Below are positions 19,976-30,946 of a stretch of DNA of 34,685 nucleotides, piece after piece (position 1 is the stretch's first letter; each line of letters begins with the position of its first letter). The notes beneath the pieces were generated by a model. It saw only the letters and a list, made by a program, of their open reading frames with translations, was not told where the DNA came from and searched no databases. Both the position numbers and the translations under genes were made by a program. This DNA comes from Rhodocyclales bacterium. Lineage in GTDB: Bacteria; Pseudomonadota; Gammaproteobacteria; Burkholderiales; Rhodocyclaceae. The stretch covers positions 1 through 34,685 of the forward strand of contig JAPLQZ010000123.1 of the NCBI GenBank assembly GCA_026399415.1, in the 5' to 3' direction.

Positions 19976-20446
19976 TTACAGCTCTGACTTGAGTTGCGTC
20001 AGCAGCTCGGCATGGGCCTGGGCGTTGATTTCCTTGCGCAGAATGCGCTCGGCGCCGGCGACAGCGAGGACCGCCACATGTTCGCGCAAGGCTTCCTTGG
20101 CACGCTGCGATGCGACACCCGCCTCGGCCTCCGCAGCTTCACGGGCAGCATTGACGATGCGGACACCTTCAGCGCGAGCCTCTTCGATCAGCTGGGCCAC
20201 TTGCCTTTCGGCACCACTGCGGAACTCCGCTGCCGATTCGCGCGCCTTGCGCAATTCGTCAGAGGCCTTCTTTTCTGCATGGGCCAGATCGGTCTTGGCC
20301 TTGTCGGCGGCCGCAAGCCCGTCAGCTATCTTGCCGGCGCGCTCGTCGAGTGCCTTCATGATGGGTGGCCACACGAATTTCATCGTGAACCACGCCAAAA
20401 TGAGGAACACAACCAGCTGGGCAAACAGCGTTGCGTTCAGATTCAC
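19976..20446 (-). CDS. atpF: F1Fo ATP synthase b subunit
   Basis: A 156-residue peripheral stalk subunit: one N-terminal membrane span (about 5-25, ATLFAQLVVFLILAWFTMKF) followed by WPPIMKALDERAGKIADGL and a long charged coiled coil. One b gene only, so the stalk is a b2 homodimer as in Escherichia coli. It precedes atpH in the usual order. Confidence 0.97.
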   Translation of the reverse strand: MNLNATLFAQLVVFLILAWFTMKFVWPPIMKALDERAGKIADGLAAADKAKTDLAHAEKKASDELRKARESAAEFRSGAERQVAQLIEEARAEGVRIVNAAREAAEAEAGVASQRAKEALREHVAVLAVAGAERILRKEINAQAHAELLTQLKSEL

Positions 20447-20478
20447 GGTAATCGCTCCTTAAGCGTTAGGGGAGACGA

Positions 20479-20772
<294 letters not shown>

Positions 20773-20775
20773 TTA

Positions 20776-21974
<1,199 letters not shown>

Positions 21975-22006
21975 CTATAAGACCTGGCCGCGCCCAAAAG
22001 CCCGCG

Positions 22007-22035
22007 AATATAGGCCATTGATGATGGGTTGTCAA
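22007..22035 (-). promoter_or_regulatory. sigma70-type promoter of the ATP synthase operon
   Basis: On the minus strand TTGACA (22035-22030), a 17-base spacer and TATATT (22012-22007): perfect -35, five of six at -10, ideal spacing. It lies about 32 bases before the atpI start and in the 115-base gap after parB. This is the best promoter match seen in the window. Confidence 0.8.
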
Positions 22036-22089
22036 ATGCTTTATGCTGCAGCGCGGCATGGCAATTTGCGGCGGCAAACGCCTGGGCGA

Positions 22090-22944
22090 TTAGCCGAGTC
22101 TGGCGAGCAGACCGTCCAATTGGTCGAGGCTGCCAAAGCGTATTGAAAGGCTGCCGCCACCCTTGCGGTTGGCGCTGATCTTGACCGTGGCTCCGAGACG
22201 ATCGGAAAGTTCTTCTTCCAGGCGCAGAAGGTCGCGATCCGGTTTGTTCTTGCTGCCGCTTGCCGGCGGATTCAGTTGCCTTGCCACCCGGCGCTCGGTT
22301 TCTCGGACCGAAAACCCCTTATCCGCCACCAAGGCAGCGATACGGCCCTGCTCACTCTTGGACAGCGGCAATAGGGCCCTGGCATGGCCCATCTCGATGT
22401 CGCCGGCCATCAGCATGTCCTGTGCCGGTTTCGCCAAATGCAGCAGGCGCAGCAGGTTGGTCACAGCTGAACGGGAGCGAGCGACTGCGTCGGCAGCCTG
22501 CTGATGGGTCATTTTGAATTCGTCGATCAAACGCTGAATGCCCGCCGCTTCTTCCAGAGGATTCAGGTCTTCGCGCTGGATGTTCTCGATCAGCGACATC
22601 GCCAGCGCGGCGTCATCAGGAATGTCGCGGATCAGCACAGGCACGTCTGCCAGACCAGCGATCTGGGCTGCGCGCCAGCGTCGCTCACCGGCGATGATCT
22701 CGTAGCGCCCGCTGCTCACCGGCCGCACGGAGATCGGCTGAATCAGGCCCTGGGCCTTGATCGAGGCCGCCAGTTCCTCGAGCGAACCAGGATCCATGCG
22801 CGTGCGCGGCTGGTACTTTCCGGGCTGCAGAGCACCCACCGCAAGCATTTCCTGACGCTGGGTTTCAGGCGTGTTGTTGGCGGCCAGGAGTGCATCCAGC
22901 CCACGGCCAAGCCCCCTTTGCTTTGATGTTTTTGGTGGATTCAC
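22090..22944 (-). CDS. parB: chromosome-partitioning protein ParB (Spo0J)
   Basis: A 284-residue ParB. It opens with RGLGRGLDALL, then the CTP-binding ParB/Srx domain (LQPGKYQPR, LEELAASIKAQGLIQPISVRP, the GERRWRAA motif, ENIQREDLNPLEEA), then the helix-turn-helix (THQQAADAVARSRSAVTNLLRLL) and a C-terminal dimerisation region. It binds parS and loads as a sliding clamp; two candidate parS sites lie about 3.5 kb away (26397-26438). Its ATG overlaps the parA stop by four bases. Confidence 0.97.
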   Translation of the reverse strand: MNPPKTSKQRGLGRGLDALLAANNTPETQRQEMLAVGALQPGKYQPRTRMDPGSLEELAASIKAQGLIQPISVRPVSSGRYEIIAGERRWRAAQIAGLADVPVLIRDIPDDAALAMSLIENIQREDLNPLEEAAGIQRLIDEFKMTHQQAADAVARSRSAVTNLLRLLHLAKPAQDMLMAGDIEMGHARALLPLSKSEQGRIAALVADKGFSVRETERRVARQLNPPASGSKNKPDRDLLRLEEELSDRLGATVKISANRKGGGSLSIRFGSLDQLDGLLARLG

Positions 22945-23720
22945 GACTTGTCCTTCCAGGAATTGACACGATCAATCATTTCAACGGCGAAGGCCATGTA
23001 GGCCTGCGCGCCCTTGGCCGCCTTGTCGAACAGGACGCCAGGCACGCCATAGCTGGGGGCTTCGGCGAGGCGAACATTGCGCGGCACCAGAGTCTTGAAC
23101 ACCTTGTCGCCAAAATGCTGTTCCAACTGCGCCGAAACCTGTGTAGAAAGAGTGTTTCGCGGATCGTACATGACGCGTAGCAAACCGATGATCTTGAGGT
23201 CGCGATTCAGATTGGCATGCACTTTCTTGATCGTGTTCACCAGGTCTGAAAGGCCTTCCAGTGCGTAGTATTCACATTGCATGGGAATGATGACGCCATG
23301 CGCTGCGCATAATCCGTTCAAAGTCAGCATCGACAGCGAAGGTGGGCAATCAATCAACACGAAATCGTAATCCGCCTCGTGCACAGCCAATGCGTCCTTG
23401 AGGCGCATCTCGCGCATCTCGAGATCCACCAGCTCGACTTCGGCTCCGGCCAGGTCGCGATTTGCCGGCAAAACGTCAAACTTGCCCGAAGGTGACATTA
23501 CCCGCGCATCTTCGAGAGCGGCCATCTGAAGCAAGACCTGATAGACCGACGATTTGAGATCGCGCTTGTCGATCCCGCAGCCCATGGTGGCGTTACCCTG
23601 GGGATCTAGGTCCACCAGCAGGGTGCGCTGGCCACTGGCTGTCAGCGCGGCGGCCAGATTGACGGCGGTAGTGGTTTTTGCCACCCCGCCCTTTTGATTG
23701 GCTATTGCAAATATGTGCAT
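22941..23720 (-). CDS. parA: chromosome-partitioning ATPase ParA (Soj)
   Basis: A 259-residue ParA with the deviant Walker A motif KGGVAKTT in AIANQKGGVAKTTTAVNLA, LVDLDPQGNAT (Walker A') and DFVLIDCPPSLS (Walker B). It has no N-terminal DNA-binding extension, so it is the chromosomal (Soj) type. The ATG at 23720 is chosen with GAGAG upstream; a TTG two codons earlier (23726) is also possible and would overlap the rsmG stop. It drives ParB-parS segregation on the nucleoid. Confidence 0.97.
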   Translation of the reverse strand: MHIFAIANQKGGVAKTTTAVNLAAALTASGQRTLLVDLDPQGNATMGCGIDKRDLKSSVYQVLLQMAALEDARVMSPSGKFDVLPANRDLAGAEVELVDLEMREMRLKDALAVHEADYDFVLIDCPPSLSMLTLNGLCAAHGVIIPMQCEYYALEGLSDLVNTIKKVHANLNRDLKIIGLLRVMYDPRNTLSTQVSAQLEQHFGDKVFKTLVPRNVRLAEAPSYGVPGVLFDKAAKGAQAYMAFAVEMIDRVNSWKDKS

Positions 23721-23722
23721 CG

Positions 23723-24358
23723 TCAAACTCTCTCAAGAACAATCAGGTGGCGCTGCGCTTCCAGCCCCGGAACATTCAGCCTGGCGCGATCAAGCACCGC
23801 CCAGCCGGTCGGCAGGCGGCTCAACTCGTCTTCGGATGCAAGACCCTTCATGGCATAGAGCCTGCCATTTTGGGTGAGCAAATGACCCGCGAGATCGACG
23901 AAGGTGGCCAGATCAGCGAAGGCGCGGGAAACGACAGCATCGAACATCCCGCCCGGTACTTCTTCCACACGCCTGCTGACAACGGCAATATTCTCCAGGC
24001 CGAGCTCGATCTTCGCCTGCCGCTGGAAAGCGGACTTTTTTTCCACCGCCTCGATCAGTGTCATGTCGAGATCCGGGCGCGCGAGCGCCAAAGGGATTCC
24101 CGGCAGTCCGGCGCCACTGCCGACATCCGCCCAGCGCCGTCCCGCCAGAGCCGACCCTGGTACGACCGGCAGCACCGAGAGCGAATCGAGCAGATGCTGG
24201 GTGACCATTTCACTTTCATCGCGGATCGCCGTCAGGTTATAGACCCGGTTCCATTTCTTCAGCAGCGCCAGGTAGCCGAGCAGCTTTGATTGGACTGCCC
24301 CGGACAGGTGAAGCCCGAGGGCACCGAGACCTTCCTGTAACTGGCTCGCTGGATTCAT
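23723..24358 (-). CDS. rsmG: 16S rRNA (guanine527-N7)-methyltransferase RsmG (GidB)
   Basis: A 211-residue SAM-dependent methyltransferase modifying G527 of 16S rRNA. Marks are the [16 protein letters not shown] block, HLLDSLSV, the SAM loop [15 protein letters not shown], and the acidic strand [14 protein letters not shown]. It overlaps the mnmG stop by four bases (ATGA). Loss of rsmG is known in other bacteria to give low-level streptomycin resistance. Confidence 0.96.
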   Translation of the reverse strand: MNPASQLQEGLGALGLHLSGAVQSKLLGYLALLKKWNRVYNLTAIRDESEMVTQHLLDSLSVLPVVPGSALAGRRWADVGSGAGLPGIPLALARPDLDMTLIEAVEKKSAFQRQAKIELGLENIAVVSRRVEEVPGGMFDAVVSRAFADLATFVDLAGHLLTQNGRLYAMKGLASEDELSRLPTGWAVLDRARLNVPGLEAQRHLIVLERV

Positions 24359-26232
24359 GCTGCCTTGCGCCGTTTCAAATGCACCAGCAGCAGGGAAATC
24401 GCCGCCGGGGTTAGCCCCTGCAGACGCGACGCCTGCCCCAACGTCTGCGGCCGCGCCTGGGCGAGCTTCTGCCGCACCTCGAAGGACAAGCCGGGCACCT
24501 GCGCATAATCAATGTCACCTGGCAGCGGCAGGGATTCATGGGCAAGACTCTTTTCGACTTCATCCTTTTGCCGCTCGATATAGCCCTGATACTTGGCCTG
24601 GATTTCCACCTGTTCAATAACTTCACGAGTCGCAACGCCCTCGCCCGCCCCTGGCAGAGTGAGTAGACTGGCGTAGCTGACTTCGGGCCGTCGCAGCAAA
24701 TCGAATAGCCGGTATTCACGTTCCATCGGCTGACCCAGCACACGCACCGCATCGGCATCCGGCAGTTGGCGCGGATTGATCCAAGTAGCTTTCAGACGCT
24801 CGGTTTCAAGACCTACGGCGTCGCGCTTGCGATTGAACGCGCCCCAGCGCAGATCATCCACCAGACCCAGTTCACGACCAATCTCGGTCAGCCGCGCGTC
24901 GGCGTTGTCCTCTCGCAGGGACAGGCGGTATTCGGCGCGACTGGTAAACATCCGATAGGGCTCGGACACGCCGCGCGTAATCAAGTCGTCTACCAGCACG
25001 CCGAGGTAGGCCTGATCACGGCGGGGTGACCACGCCGGCAACTGCTTCGTGCTGCGCGCCGCATTGAGACCGGCAAGCAAACCCTGAGCGGCGGCCTCTT
25101 CATAACCCGTTGTTCCATTGATCTGGCCGGCAAAATACAGTCCGGCGATCGACTTGGTTTCCAGGCTGTCCTTGAGGTTGCGCGGATCGAAATAGTCGTA
25201 TTCGATGGCGTATCCGGGGCGAGTAATGTGTGCGTGCTCAAGTCCGCGGATGGAGCGCAACAAAGCCAGCTGAATGTCGTAGGGCAGGCTGGTGGAGACG
25301 CCCTGCGGATACATTTCGTGGGTATCGAGGCCTTCCGGCTCAAGAAATATCTGATGACTGTCCTTGCCGGCAAAGCGGTAAATCTTGTCCTCGATCGACG
25401 GGCAGTAGCGCGGCCCCACCCCTTCGATGACGCCGGTAAACATCGGCGATCGATCCAGCCCGGAACGGATGATGTCGTGGGTGCGGCTATTGGTATGAGT
25501 GATCCAGCAGGAAACCTGGCGCGGATGCTGGTCGCGGGTACCCATGAACGAGAAAACCGGTACCGGATCGTCTCCGGGCTGCTCCTGCAGCACCGAATAG
25601 TCAATGCTGCGCCCATCCAAGCGGGGTGGCGTCCCGGTCTTGAGCCGGCCTACCGGAAGCTGTATCTCCTTCAGACGCTCTGCCAAGGAAATCGCCGACG
25701 GATCGCCAAAGCGGCCGGCCCGGTAATTCGCCAGTCCGACATGAACCAGACCATTGAGAAATGTACCTGCAGTGAGGATTACCGCAGGAGCCTCGAAGCG
25801 AATCCCCAACTGCGTCACCACGCCGCTGACGCGGTCACCACGGAGGATCAGATCGTCTGCTGCCTGCTGAAACAGCGTCAGATTTGGCTGATTTTCAAGG
25901 CGCCGGCGGATAGCCTGCTTGTAGAGCTGTCGATCAGTCTGTGCCCGAGTGGCGCGTACCGCAGGCCCCTTGGAGGCATTCAGAATACGAAACTGAATTC
26001 CCGCCTCGTCCGTGGCTGCCGCCATCGCACCGCCGAGCGCATCGACCTCCTTGACCAGATGTCCCTTGCCGATTCCGCCGATCGACGGATTGCAGGACAT
26101 AGCACCCAAGGTTTCAATGTTGTGTGTCAACAGCAGCGTCCGCGCACCGAACCGCGCGGCCGCCAGCGCCGCCTCGGTGCCCGCATGGCCGCCACCAATC
26201 ACAATAACATCGAACGAAGAAGGGAATTGCAC
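24355..26232 (-). CDS. mnmG: tRNA U34 carboxymethylaminomethyl-modifying enzyme MnmG (GidA)
   Basis: A 625-residue FAD enzyme that with MnmE modifies the wobble uridine of several tRNAs. The dinucleotide fold [58 protein letters not shown] and the C-terminal [14 protein letters not shown] are present. I place the start at GTG 26232, which leaves six residues before FDVI as in the Escherichia coli enzyme; an ATG at 26283 would add 17 non-conserved residues and has no clear ribosome binding site. It heads the mnmG-rsmG-parA-parB run. Confidence 0.96.
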   Translation of the reverse strand: MQFPSSFDVIVIGGGHAGTEAALAAARFGARTLLLTHNIETLGAMSCNPSIGGIGKGHLVKEVDALGGAMAAATDEAGIQFRILNASKGPAVRATRAQTDRQLYKQAIRRRLENQPNLTLFQQAADDLILRGDRVSGVVTQLGIRFEAPAVILTAGTFLNGLVHVGLANYRAGRFGDPSAISLAERLKEIQLPVGRLKTGTPPRLDGRSIDYSVLQEQPGDDPVPVFSFMGTRDQHPRQVSCWITHTNSRTHDIIRSGLDRSPMFTGVIEGVGPRYCPSIEDKIYRFAGKDSHQIFLEPEGLDTHEMYPQGVSTSLPYDIQLALLRSIRGLEHAHITRPGYAIEYDYFDPRNLKDSLETKSIAGLYFAGQINGTTGYEEAAAQGLLAGLNAARSTKQLPAWSPRRDQAYLGVLVDDLITRGVSEPYRMFTSRAEYRLSLREDNADARLTEIGRELGLVDDLRWGAFNRKRDAVGLETERLKATWINPRQLPDADAVRVLGQPMEREYRLFDLLRRPEVSYASLLTLPGAGEGVATREVIEQVEIQAKYQGYIERQKDEVEKSLAHESLPLPGDIDYAQVPGLSFEVRQKLAQARPQTLGQASRLQGLTPAAISLLLVHLKRRKAA

Positions 26233-26307
26233 GCCGGGAGCCCAAAAAGAGGCGCAATCATACGCCTCTCGTTTCAAAAACATAGCTTCACTGAAAGCCG
26301 GGGCCGG

Positions 26308-26331
26308 TTATTGGCCCCCAATAAGGGGGGG
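26308..26331. repeat. palindrome and G7 tract in the mnmG leader
   Basis: TTATTGG (26308-26314), CCC spacer, CCAATAA (26318-26324), directly followed by seven G residues (26325-26331). It lies upstream of mnmG in the gap to livF. It could be a protein-binding site or leader hairpin; no T-tract follows on either strand, so a terminator is unlikely. Confidence 0.4.
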
Positions 26332-26396
26332 TTGGCATTCCTTGCAAGTATCGACCTTGGGGATGGCAGCCTCACCCAAAATCAAATCGGGCGCCT

Positions 26397-26412
26397 TGTT
26401 TCACGTGAAACA
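26397..26412. promoter_or_regulatory. parS: parS centromere site (perfect)
   Basis: TGTTTCACGTGAAACA, a perfect 16-bp palindrome identical to the known bacterial parS consensus bound by ParB. It lies between livF and mnmG, upstream of the mnmG-rsmG-parA-parB genes. Confidence 0.93.
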
Positions 26413-26422
26413 GAACGAATCT

Positions 26423-26438
26423 GGTTTCACGTGAATCA
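26423..26438. promoter_or_regulatory. parS: second parS-like site
   Basis: GGTTTCACGTGAATCA matches the parS consensus at 14 of 16 positions with the CACGTG core intact. Its centre is 26 bases from the perfect site, and it ends five bases before the livF stop codon. Confidence 0.75.
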
Positions 26439-26443
26439 ATGCC

Positions 26444-27184
26444 CTATTTCTTGCCGCCCAAACCGAGATAGGACTCAACAACTTTCGGATCATCGATCAA
26501 CTGGTCGCTTGCCCCCTCCAACGCGACCTCGCCCGTTTCCAGAACATAGGCGTAGTCCGCCACCTGCAATGCCGCGCGTGCATTCTGCTCCACCAACAAA
26601 ATCGACACGCCGCTCCTTTTCAAATCGGCAATAACCCGAAAAATCTCCCGCACGATCAGCGGCGCCAGACCAAGGCTCGGCTCATCCAGCAGCAACAATT
26701 TGGGTTTGGCCATCAGGGCGCGCGCCAAAGCCAGCATCTGGCGTTCGCCGCCAGACAGCGTACCGGCGTGCTGCCCGCGCCGCTCCTTGAGTCGCGGAAA
26801 TATCTGGAACACCTCTTCCATGGTTCGCCCATGATCGCGATGACCCGCCCGGTGTCGCATAAAAGCGCCGAGGAGCAGGTTATCGCCGACGCTCATTTCG
26901 CCAAACAGGGCTCGTGATTCAGGCACGAGTGTTATGCCGAGAGCCACCATCTGTTCCACTTCAGCCCGGCCCAGCTCGTCTCCGAAAAAACGGATCGCAC
27001 CTCGGGTGTGTGGCAGCAAGCCCATGATCGAGCACAACATGGTGGTCTTGCCGGCACCGTTTGGCCCGATCACCGTCACGATCTGACCCTCGCCCACTTT
27101 GATGCTGACACGATGCAGCGCTTCGACTTTGCCGTAGGAAACGCAAAGATCTTCCACCTCGAGAACAGTCTTGACTTCCCTCAT
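26444..27184 (-). CDS. livF: branched-chain amino acid-type ABC transporter ATPase LivF
   Basis: A 246-residue ABC ATPase of the LivF type: Walker A GPNGAGKTT, Q-loop region VPESRALFGEMSVGDNLLLG, signature LSGGERQMLALARAL and Walker B LLLLDEPSLGLAP. The ATG at 27184 shares one base with the stop of the livM-livG fusion (TGATG) and has GGAGGGG upstream. The substrate may be a branched-chain amino acid, urea, amide or an aromatic acid; LivF sequence does not tell. Confidence 0.93.
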   Translation of the reverse strand: MREVKTVLEVEDLCVSYGKVEALHRVSIKVGEGQIVTVIGPNGAGKTTMLCSIMGLLPHTRGAIRFFGDELGRAEVEQMVALGITLVPESRALFGEMSVGDNLLLGAFMRHRAGHRDHGRTMEEVFQIFPRLKERRGQHAGTLSGGERQMLALARALMAKPKLLLLDEPSLGLAPLIVREIFRVIADLKRSGVSILLVEQNARAALQVADYAYVLETGEVALEGASDQLIDDPKVVESYLGLGGKK

Positions 27185-28971
27185 CAATCAACCCCTCCGA
27201 GATAGGCCTCGAGCACAACTGGATCGCGCTGCACTTCATCAGGCAGGCCTTCCGCGATTTTCTCGCCAAACTCCATGACCACCACGCGATCTGCCAGACC
27301 CATCACAAAATCCATGTCGTGTTCCACCAGCAGAATGCCCATGCCCTCACCGCGCAGTTTCCTCAGCAGCTCGGCCAGTGACTGTTTCTCCATGTAGCGC
27401 AAACCCGCCGCCGGCTCGTCGAGCAGCAGCAGACAGGGGTCGGCGCACAAGGCGCGCGCGATCTCCAGGGTTCTCTGCTGCCCAAGAGCGAGGCTCCCCG
27501 CCAGCTCGAACATGGCATCCCTCAAACCGACCCGCTCAACCTGGCGCGCCGCCTCAGCCAGCAAACGTACCTCCTCGCCGCGCTCCAAGTGCAACATCGC
27601 GGACAGCACGCCCTTGCTGCCACGCAAGTGTCCGCCGATAGCCACGTTCTCCAGCACCGTCATCGTCGGCAGCAGGCGCACATGCTGAAAGGTGCGGCTC
27701 ATTCCCAGTCTGGCGATCTGACGGGAGTTGAGATGGGTCACTGCTTCGCCGCGAAAAAGCACTTCACCCTCGGTCGCAGAATCAACGCCCGACACACAGT
27801 TGAACATGGTCGACTTGCCGGCCCCGTTCGGACCGATCAGCGCCATTACCTCACCCGCCTTGACCGTAAGGCTCATGTTGTTGTTAGCCACCAGGCCGCC
27901 AAACCGCTTGAAGACATTTCTCGCTTCAAGCAGAACCCGGCCGGATTCTGGAACAGGCCTTTTTGGCAGGGCATCCCCCTGTGGCACTTCGCGCTTCGCC
28001 TCACGCTGCGGCACGAAGCGCGTCAGAATTGGCCAGAGACCATCGCGCGCGCGCTGCAAGACGAAGATCATCATCACGCCGAAGACGATCATTTCGAAAT
28101 TGCCCGAAGCCCCCAGCAGCCTGGGCAGCCAGTCCTGCAGCCATTGCTTGAGCACGGTAATGACGCCGGCCCCGATCAGTGCGCCCCAGACATGAGCCGC
28201 TCCGCCCACCACGGCCATGAACAGATATTCGATACCGATGTGCAAACCAAACGGCGTCGGATTGACGAAGCGCTGCAAGTGAGCATACAACCAGCCTGAA
28301 ACGCAAGCGAACAAGGCGGCAATAAGAAAGATAAGCACCTTGGAACGAGCCGTATCCACGCCCATCGCTTCGGCCATCACGACCCCACCCTTGAGCGCGC
28401 GGATCGCGCGACCTTCCCGGGAGTTCAGCAGATTCTGGGTGAGCCAGACCGCGCCGAGGACAGCTGCCCAGACCATGTAATAAAATTTGCGGCCATCCCT
28501 GAGTTCGATACCGAATAGAGACAGCGCCGGAATGCCGGACATCCCGGTGTGACCACCGAGAAACTCGAGATTGCCAAACAGGAAGTAGAGGCTAATGCCC
28601 CAGGCTATCGTTCCCAGCGGCAAATAGTGTCCGGACAGCCGCAGGGTCAGCAAACCGAGCAGATAGGCCACCAACCCAGTCACCAGCAACCCTGCCAGCA
28701 ACCCCATCCAGGGCGAACCCCCGAGCATCGAGGCCCAGCCCGGAAGGCTTTGTGCGGTTGATAGATAGGCCGTCGTGTAAGCACCGAGGCCGACGAAGGC
28801 CGCCTGCCCGAAGGAGGTAAGGCCGCCCACCCCGGTGAGCAGAACCAGGCCAAGGGCGACGATGGCATAGAGGCCTATGTAATTGAGCAGGGTGATGTGG
28901 AATTCGGACGCCACCAACGGCGAAATCAACAGCAGACCAAGGAATCCGGCGAGCAGCAGGCGCCGCGCCAT
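27184..28971 (-). CDS. livMG: fused ABC permease-ATPase (LivM-LivG)
   Basis: A 595-residue protein joining a LivM-type permease (about 1-320, roughly eight to ten membrane spans, with [29 protein letters not shown] and [16 protein letters not shown]) to a LivG-type ATPase (about 345-595) through a charged, Pro-containing linker (about 322-348). The ATPase has Walker [10 protein letters not shown] and Walker [11 protein letters not shown]. Its signature is LALGQQR instead of the usual LSYGQQR, and DEPAAG is followed by LRYMEKQ. Both occur, as far as I recall, in other fused versions. The ATG at 28971 shares a base with the livH stop and has GAGGAGG upstream; a GTG one codon earlier is the alternative. 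No binding protein gene is in the window. Confidence 0.93.
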   Translation of the reverse strand: MARRLLLAGFLGLLLISPLVASEFHITLLNYIGLYAIVALGLVLLTGVGGLTSFGQAAFVGLGAYTTAYLSTAQSLPGWASMLGGSPWMGLLAGLLVTGLVAYLLGLLTLRLSGHYLPLGTIAWGISLYFLFGNLEFLGGHTGMSGIPALSLFGIELRDGRKFYYMVWAAVLGAVWLTQNLLNSREGRAIRALKGGVVMAEAMGVDTARSKVLIFLIAALFACVSGWLYAHLQRFVNPTPFGLHIGIEYLFMAVVGGAAHVWGALIGAGVITVLKQWLQDWLPRLLGASGNFEMIVFGVMMIFVLQRARDGLWPILTRFVPQREAKREVPQGDALPKRPVPESGRVLLEARNVFKRFGGLVANNNMSLTVKAGEVMALIGPNGAGKSTMFNCVSGVDSATEGEVLFRGEAVTHLNSRQIARLGMSRTFQHVRLLPTMTVLENVAIGGHLRGSKGVLSAMLHLERGEEVRLLAEAARQVERVGLRDAMFELAGSLALGQQRTLEIARALCADPCLLLLDEPAAGLRYMEKQSLAELLRKLRGEGMGILLVEHDMDFVMGLADRVVVMEFGEKIAEGLPDEVQRDPVVLEAYLGGVD

Positions 28972-30008
28972 CACTCATCCTCCTCGACATGGCGCGTAGT
29001 CAGCGAGCGCCATACCAATACCGGAATGATGAGGGTGAACACGATCACCTCCTTGAAGGCCGAAGCCCAGAAGGAGGAGAAGGCCTCCAGCAAACCAACC
29101 AGGATCGCACCGGCAGCCGCAATCGGGTAACTGGTGAGTCCGCCAACGATGGCGCCAACAAAGCCCTTGAGGCCGATGAGGAAACCCGTGTCGTAATAAA
29201 CCGTGGTAATCGGAGCAATCAGGATCCCCGAAAAAGCACCAATCAGGGCCGCCAGCAGAAAGGAAAGCTTTCCCGCCATCACCGTCGAGATGCCCATCAG
29301 GCGCGCCCCGGTTCGATTCATCGCGGTGGCGCGCAAGGCCTTCCCGTAGATAGTGCGCTCAAAAAATACAAACAGCACCACGATCAACAGCAAACTGGCA
29401 CCCACCACCCATAACGTTTGACCGCTTACCGTCACCAGGCCGAGATTGAAACTGGCATCAGAAAAACTCGGTGTCCGCGAACCTTCGGCACCGAAAAACA
29501 GTAGGCCCAGCCCGACCAATGCCAGATGCACGGCTACCGCAACAATCAGCAATACCAGTACGCTGGCCTCTGCTAGCGGCTGGAAGGCCAGTCGATACAT
29601 CATGGGTCCCAGCGGCACCACCAATGCCAGCGCAAGAACAATTTGAGCCAGCAAGGGAAACTCGCCGGGCCTCAATAGGAACACTATCGCCGCAGCCGCG
29701 GCCGGATAAGCCAGATTCCAGCCGACGATGCGGGGAATTCGCCCGGGCGTGCCGGAACGCAATGCCTGCGTGATATCGACCAGAGCCACCACCACTCCGG
29801 CGCCAATCAGCAACCAAAGGGTGCCCGGCGTCTTGCCTGCCTGAAAACTGGCAAGCGTCAAAGCTCCGAAAGCGACAAACTCACCCTGCGGAATAAATAT
29901 TACGCGGGTGACGGCGAACACAAGTACCAGCGCCAACGCCAATAGCGCATAGATAGCACCGTTAGTGATGCCGTCCTGCCCCAGCAAAAGCGCAATTTGC
30001 AGATCCAT
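28971..30008 (-). CDS. livH: branched-chain amino acid-type ABC permease LivH
   Basis: A 345-residue membrane permease of the LivH family: [30 protein letters not shown] at the N-terminus, the [20 protein letters not shown] coupling loop (EAA-like) and [22 protein letters not shown]. It is about 40-50 residues longer than typical LivH (about 300), with the extra length near residues 75-110 between the early spans. First gene of livH-livMG-livF. The ribosome binding site is weak (ACGGA). Confidence 0.92.
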   Translation of the reverse strand: MDLQIALLLGQDGITNGAIYALLALALVLVFAVTRVIFIPQGEFVAFGALTLASFQAGKTPGTLWLLIGAGVVVALVDITQALRSGTPGRIPRIVGWNLAYPAAAAAIVFLLRPGEFPLLAQIVLALALVVPLGPMMYRLAFQPLAEASVLVLLIVAVAVHLALVGLGLLFFGAEGSRTPSFSDASFNLGLVTVSGQTLWVVGASLLLIVVLFVFFERTIYGKALRATAMNRTGARLMGISTVMAGKLSFLLAALIGAFSGILIAPITTVYYDTGFLIGLKGFVGAIVGGLTSYPIAAAGAILVGLLEAFSSFWASAFKEVIVFTLIIPVLVWRSLTTRHVEEDE

Positions 30009-30127
30009 CGATCCGTTCTCTATCGAAATCGTGCCGCCTGACGGACATCCATCAGCGTCGAACCCAGCCCCTGGCAGACCCGTATTGAGTCAGCCCGGAG
30101 GCAAAGTTCAAGAAGAAAGCGTCAAAA

Positions 30128-30140
30128 GTATACAGTATAC
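30128..30140. promoter_or_regulatory. tandem GTATAC palindrome upstream of livH (candidate operator)
   Basis: GTATAC-A-GTATAC, two copies of a six-base palindrome separated by one base, so the whole 13-mer is also a palindrome. It lies 120 bases before the livH start in the 163-base gap after the TSUP gene. Such sites are known targets of GntR-type regulators; no such regulator is encoded in the window. No clear -35 was found near the TATACT elements. Confidence 0.45.
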
Positions 30141-30171
30141 GCGGCAGCGATCATGACTCACCGGGCGGCTG

Positions 30172-30936
30172 TCAGACAAACGTGTCGTAGGCCAGGCGAG
30201 CAATCAGCACCGACGCCACGACGAGAAAGACCCATCGCACGAAGCCGCTACCGTGGCGCAACGCGAGGCGCGCGCCAAGCAACGCTCCGGCAATATTGAA
30301 TACTGCCATTGCCAAACCCGTAATCCAGAGTACATGGCCGCTTGGTACAAAGTAGGCGAGCGCGGCAGCATTGGTGGCAAAATTTACCACCTTGGCGGCA
30401 CTCGACGCATGCAGGAAATCAAGACGAAACAGGCGGACGAAAGCGAAGATCATGAAGCTGCCTGCACCCGGCCCAAAAAAACCGTCGTAGAAACCCAGCA
30501 AAGCGCCCACCAACAGCGCCCATCGTCTCTCCAGCCCGGGCTCCAGCCGCGAACCTGAAACCGCGCCGAACTCCGGCCGGATCGCGGTATATATCATGAC
30601 CAGCACCAATAAACCGAGAACCAGCGGACGTACCACCGCTTTGGGCAGCCACGCCATTACCATCGCTCCCGCAAAGGAGAAAAGGAATGCTGCTGCCGCA
30701 GCCGGCAAGGCGATACCCCACGGCATGGCAATGCGTTTGGCATAACGAAGCGCCGCATTCGCGGTGCCAAATATGCTTGATACTTTATTGGTGCCAAACA
30801 CGGTCGCGGGTGACTCGGCAGGCAGCGCCATCAACAAGGTCGGCACCTGGATCAATCCACCGCCACCGGCAACCGCATCCACGAATCCGGCGAACAAGGC
30901 GGCCACCAAAAGCAGGATCAGGTCGAATTCAGCCAT
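30172..30936 (-). CDS. TSUP-family (TauE/SafE, YfcA-like) membrane transporter
   Basis: A 254-residue membrane protein with about seven to eight spans. The family repeats are seen as FAGFVDAVAGGGGLIQVPTLL near the N-terminus and GFYDGFFGPGAGSFMIFAF in the second half, both typical of YfcA-like TSUP proteins. Members export or import sulfite, sulfonates or organic acids; the substrate here is unknown. It starts ten bases after the mnmE stop and is probably cotranscribed with it. Confidence 0.9.
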   Translation of the reverse strand: MAEFDLILLLVAALFAGFVDAVAGGGGLIQVPTLLMALPAESPATVFGTNKVSSIFGTANAALRYAKRIAMPWGIALPAAAAAFLFSFAGAMVMAWLPKAVVRPLVLGLLVLVMIYTAIRPEFGAVSGSRLEPGLERRWALLVGALLGFYDGFFGPGAGSFMIFAFVRLFRLDFLHASSAAKVVNFATNAAALAYFVPSGHVLWITGLAMAVFNIAGALLGARLALRHGSGFVRWVFLVVASVLIARLAYDTFV

Positions 30937-30946
30937 TTCGCCCTGT

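Noticed and set aside
24355-26283. mnmG beginning at ATG 26283
   Set aside because: The extra 17 residues are not conserved and lack a ribosome binding site; GTG 26232 gives the family-typical start.
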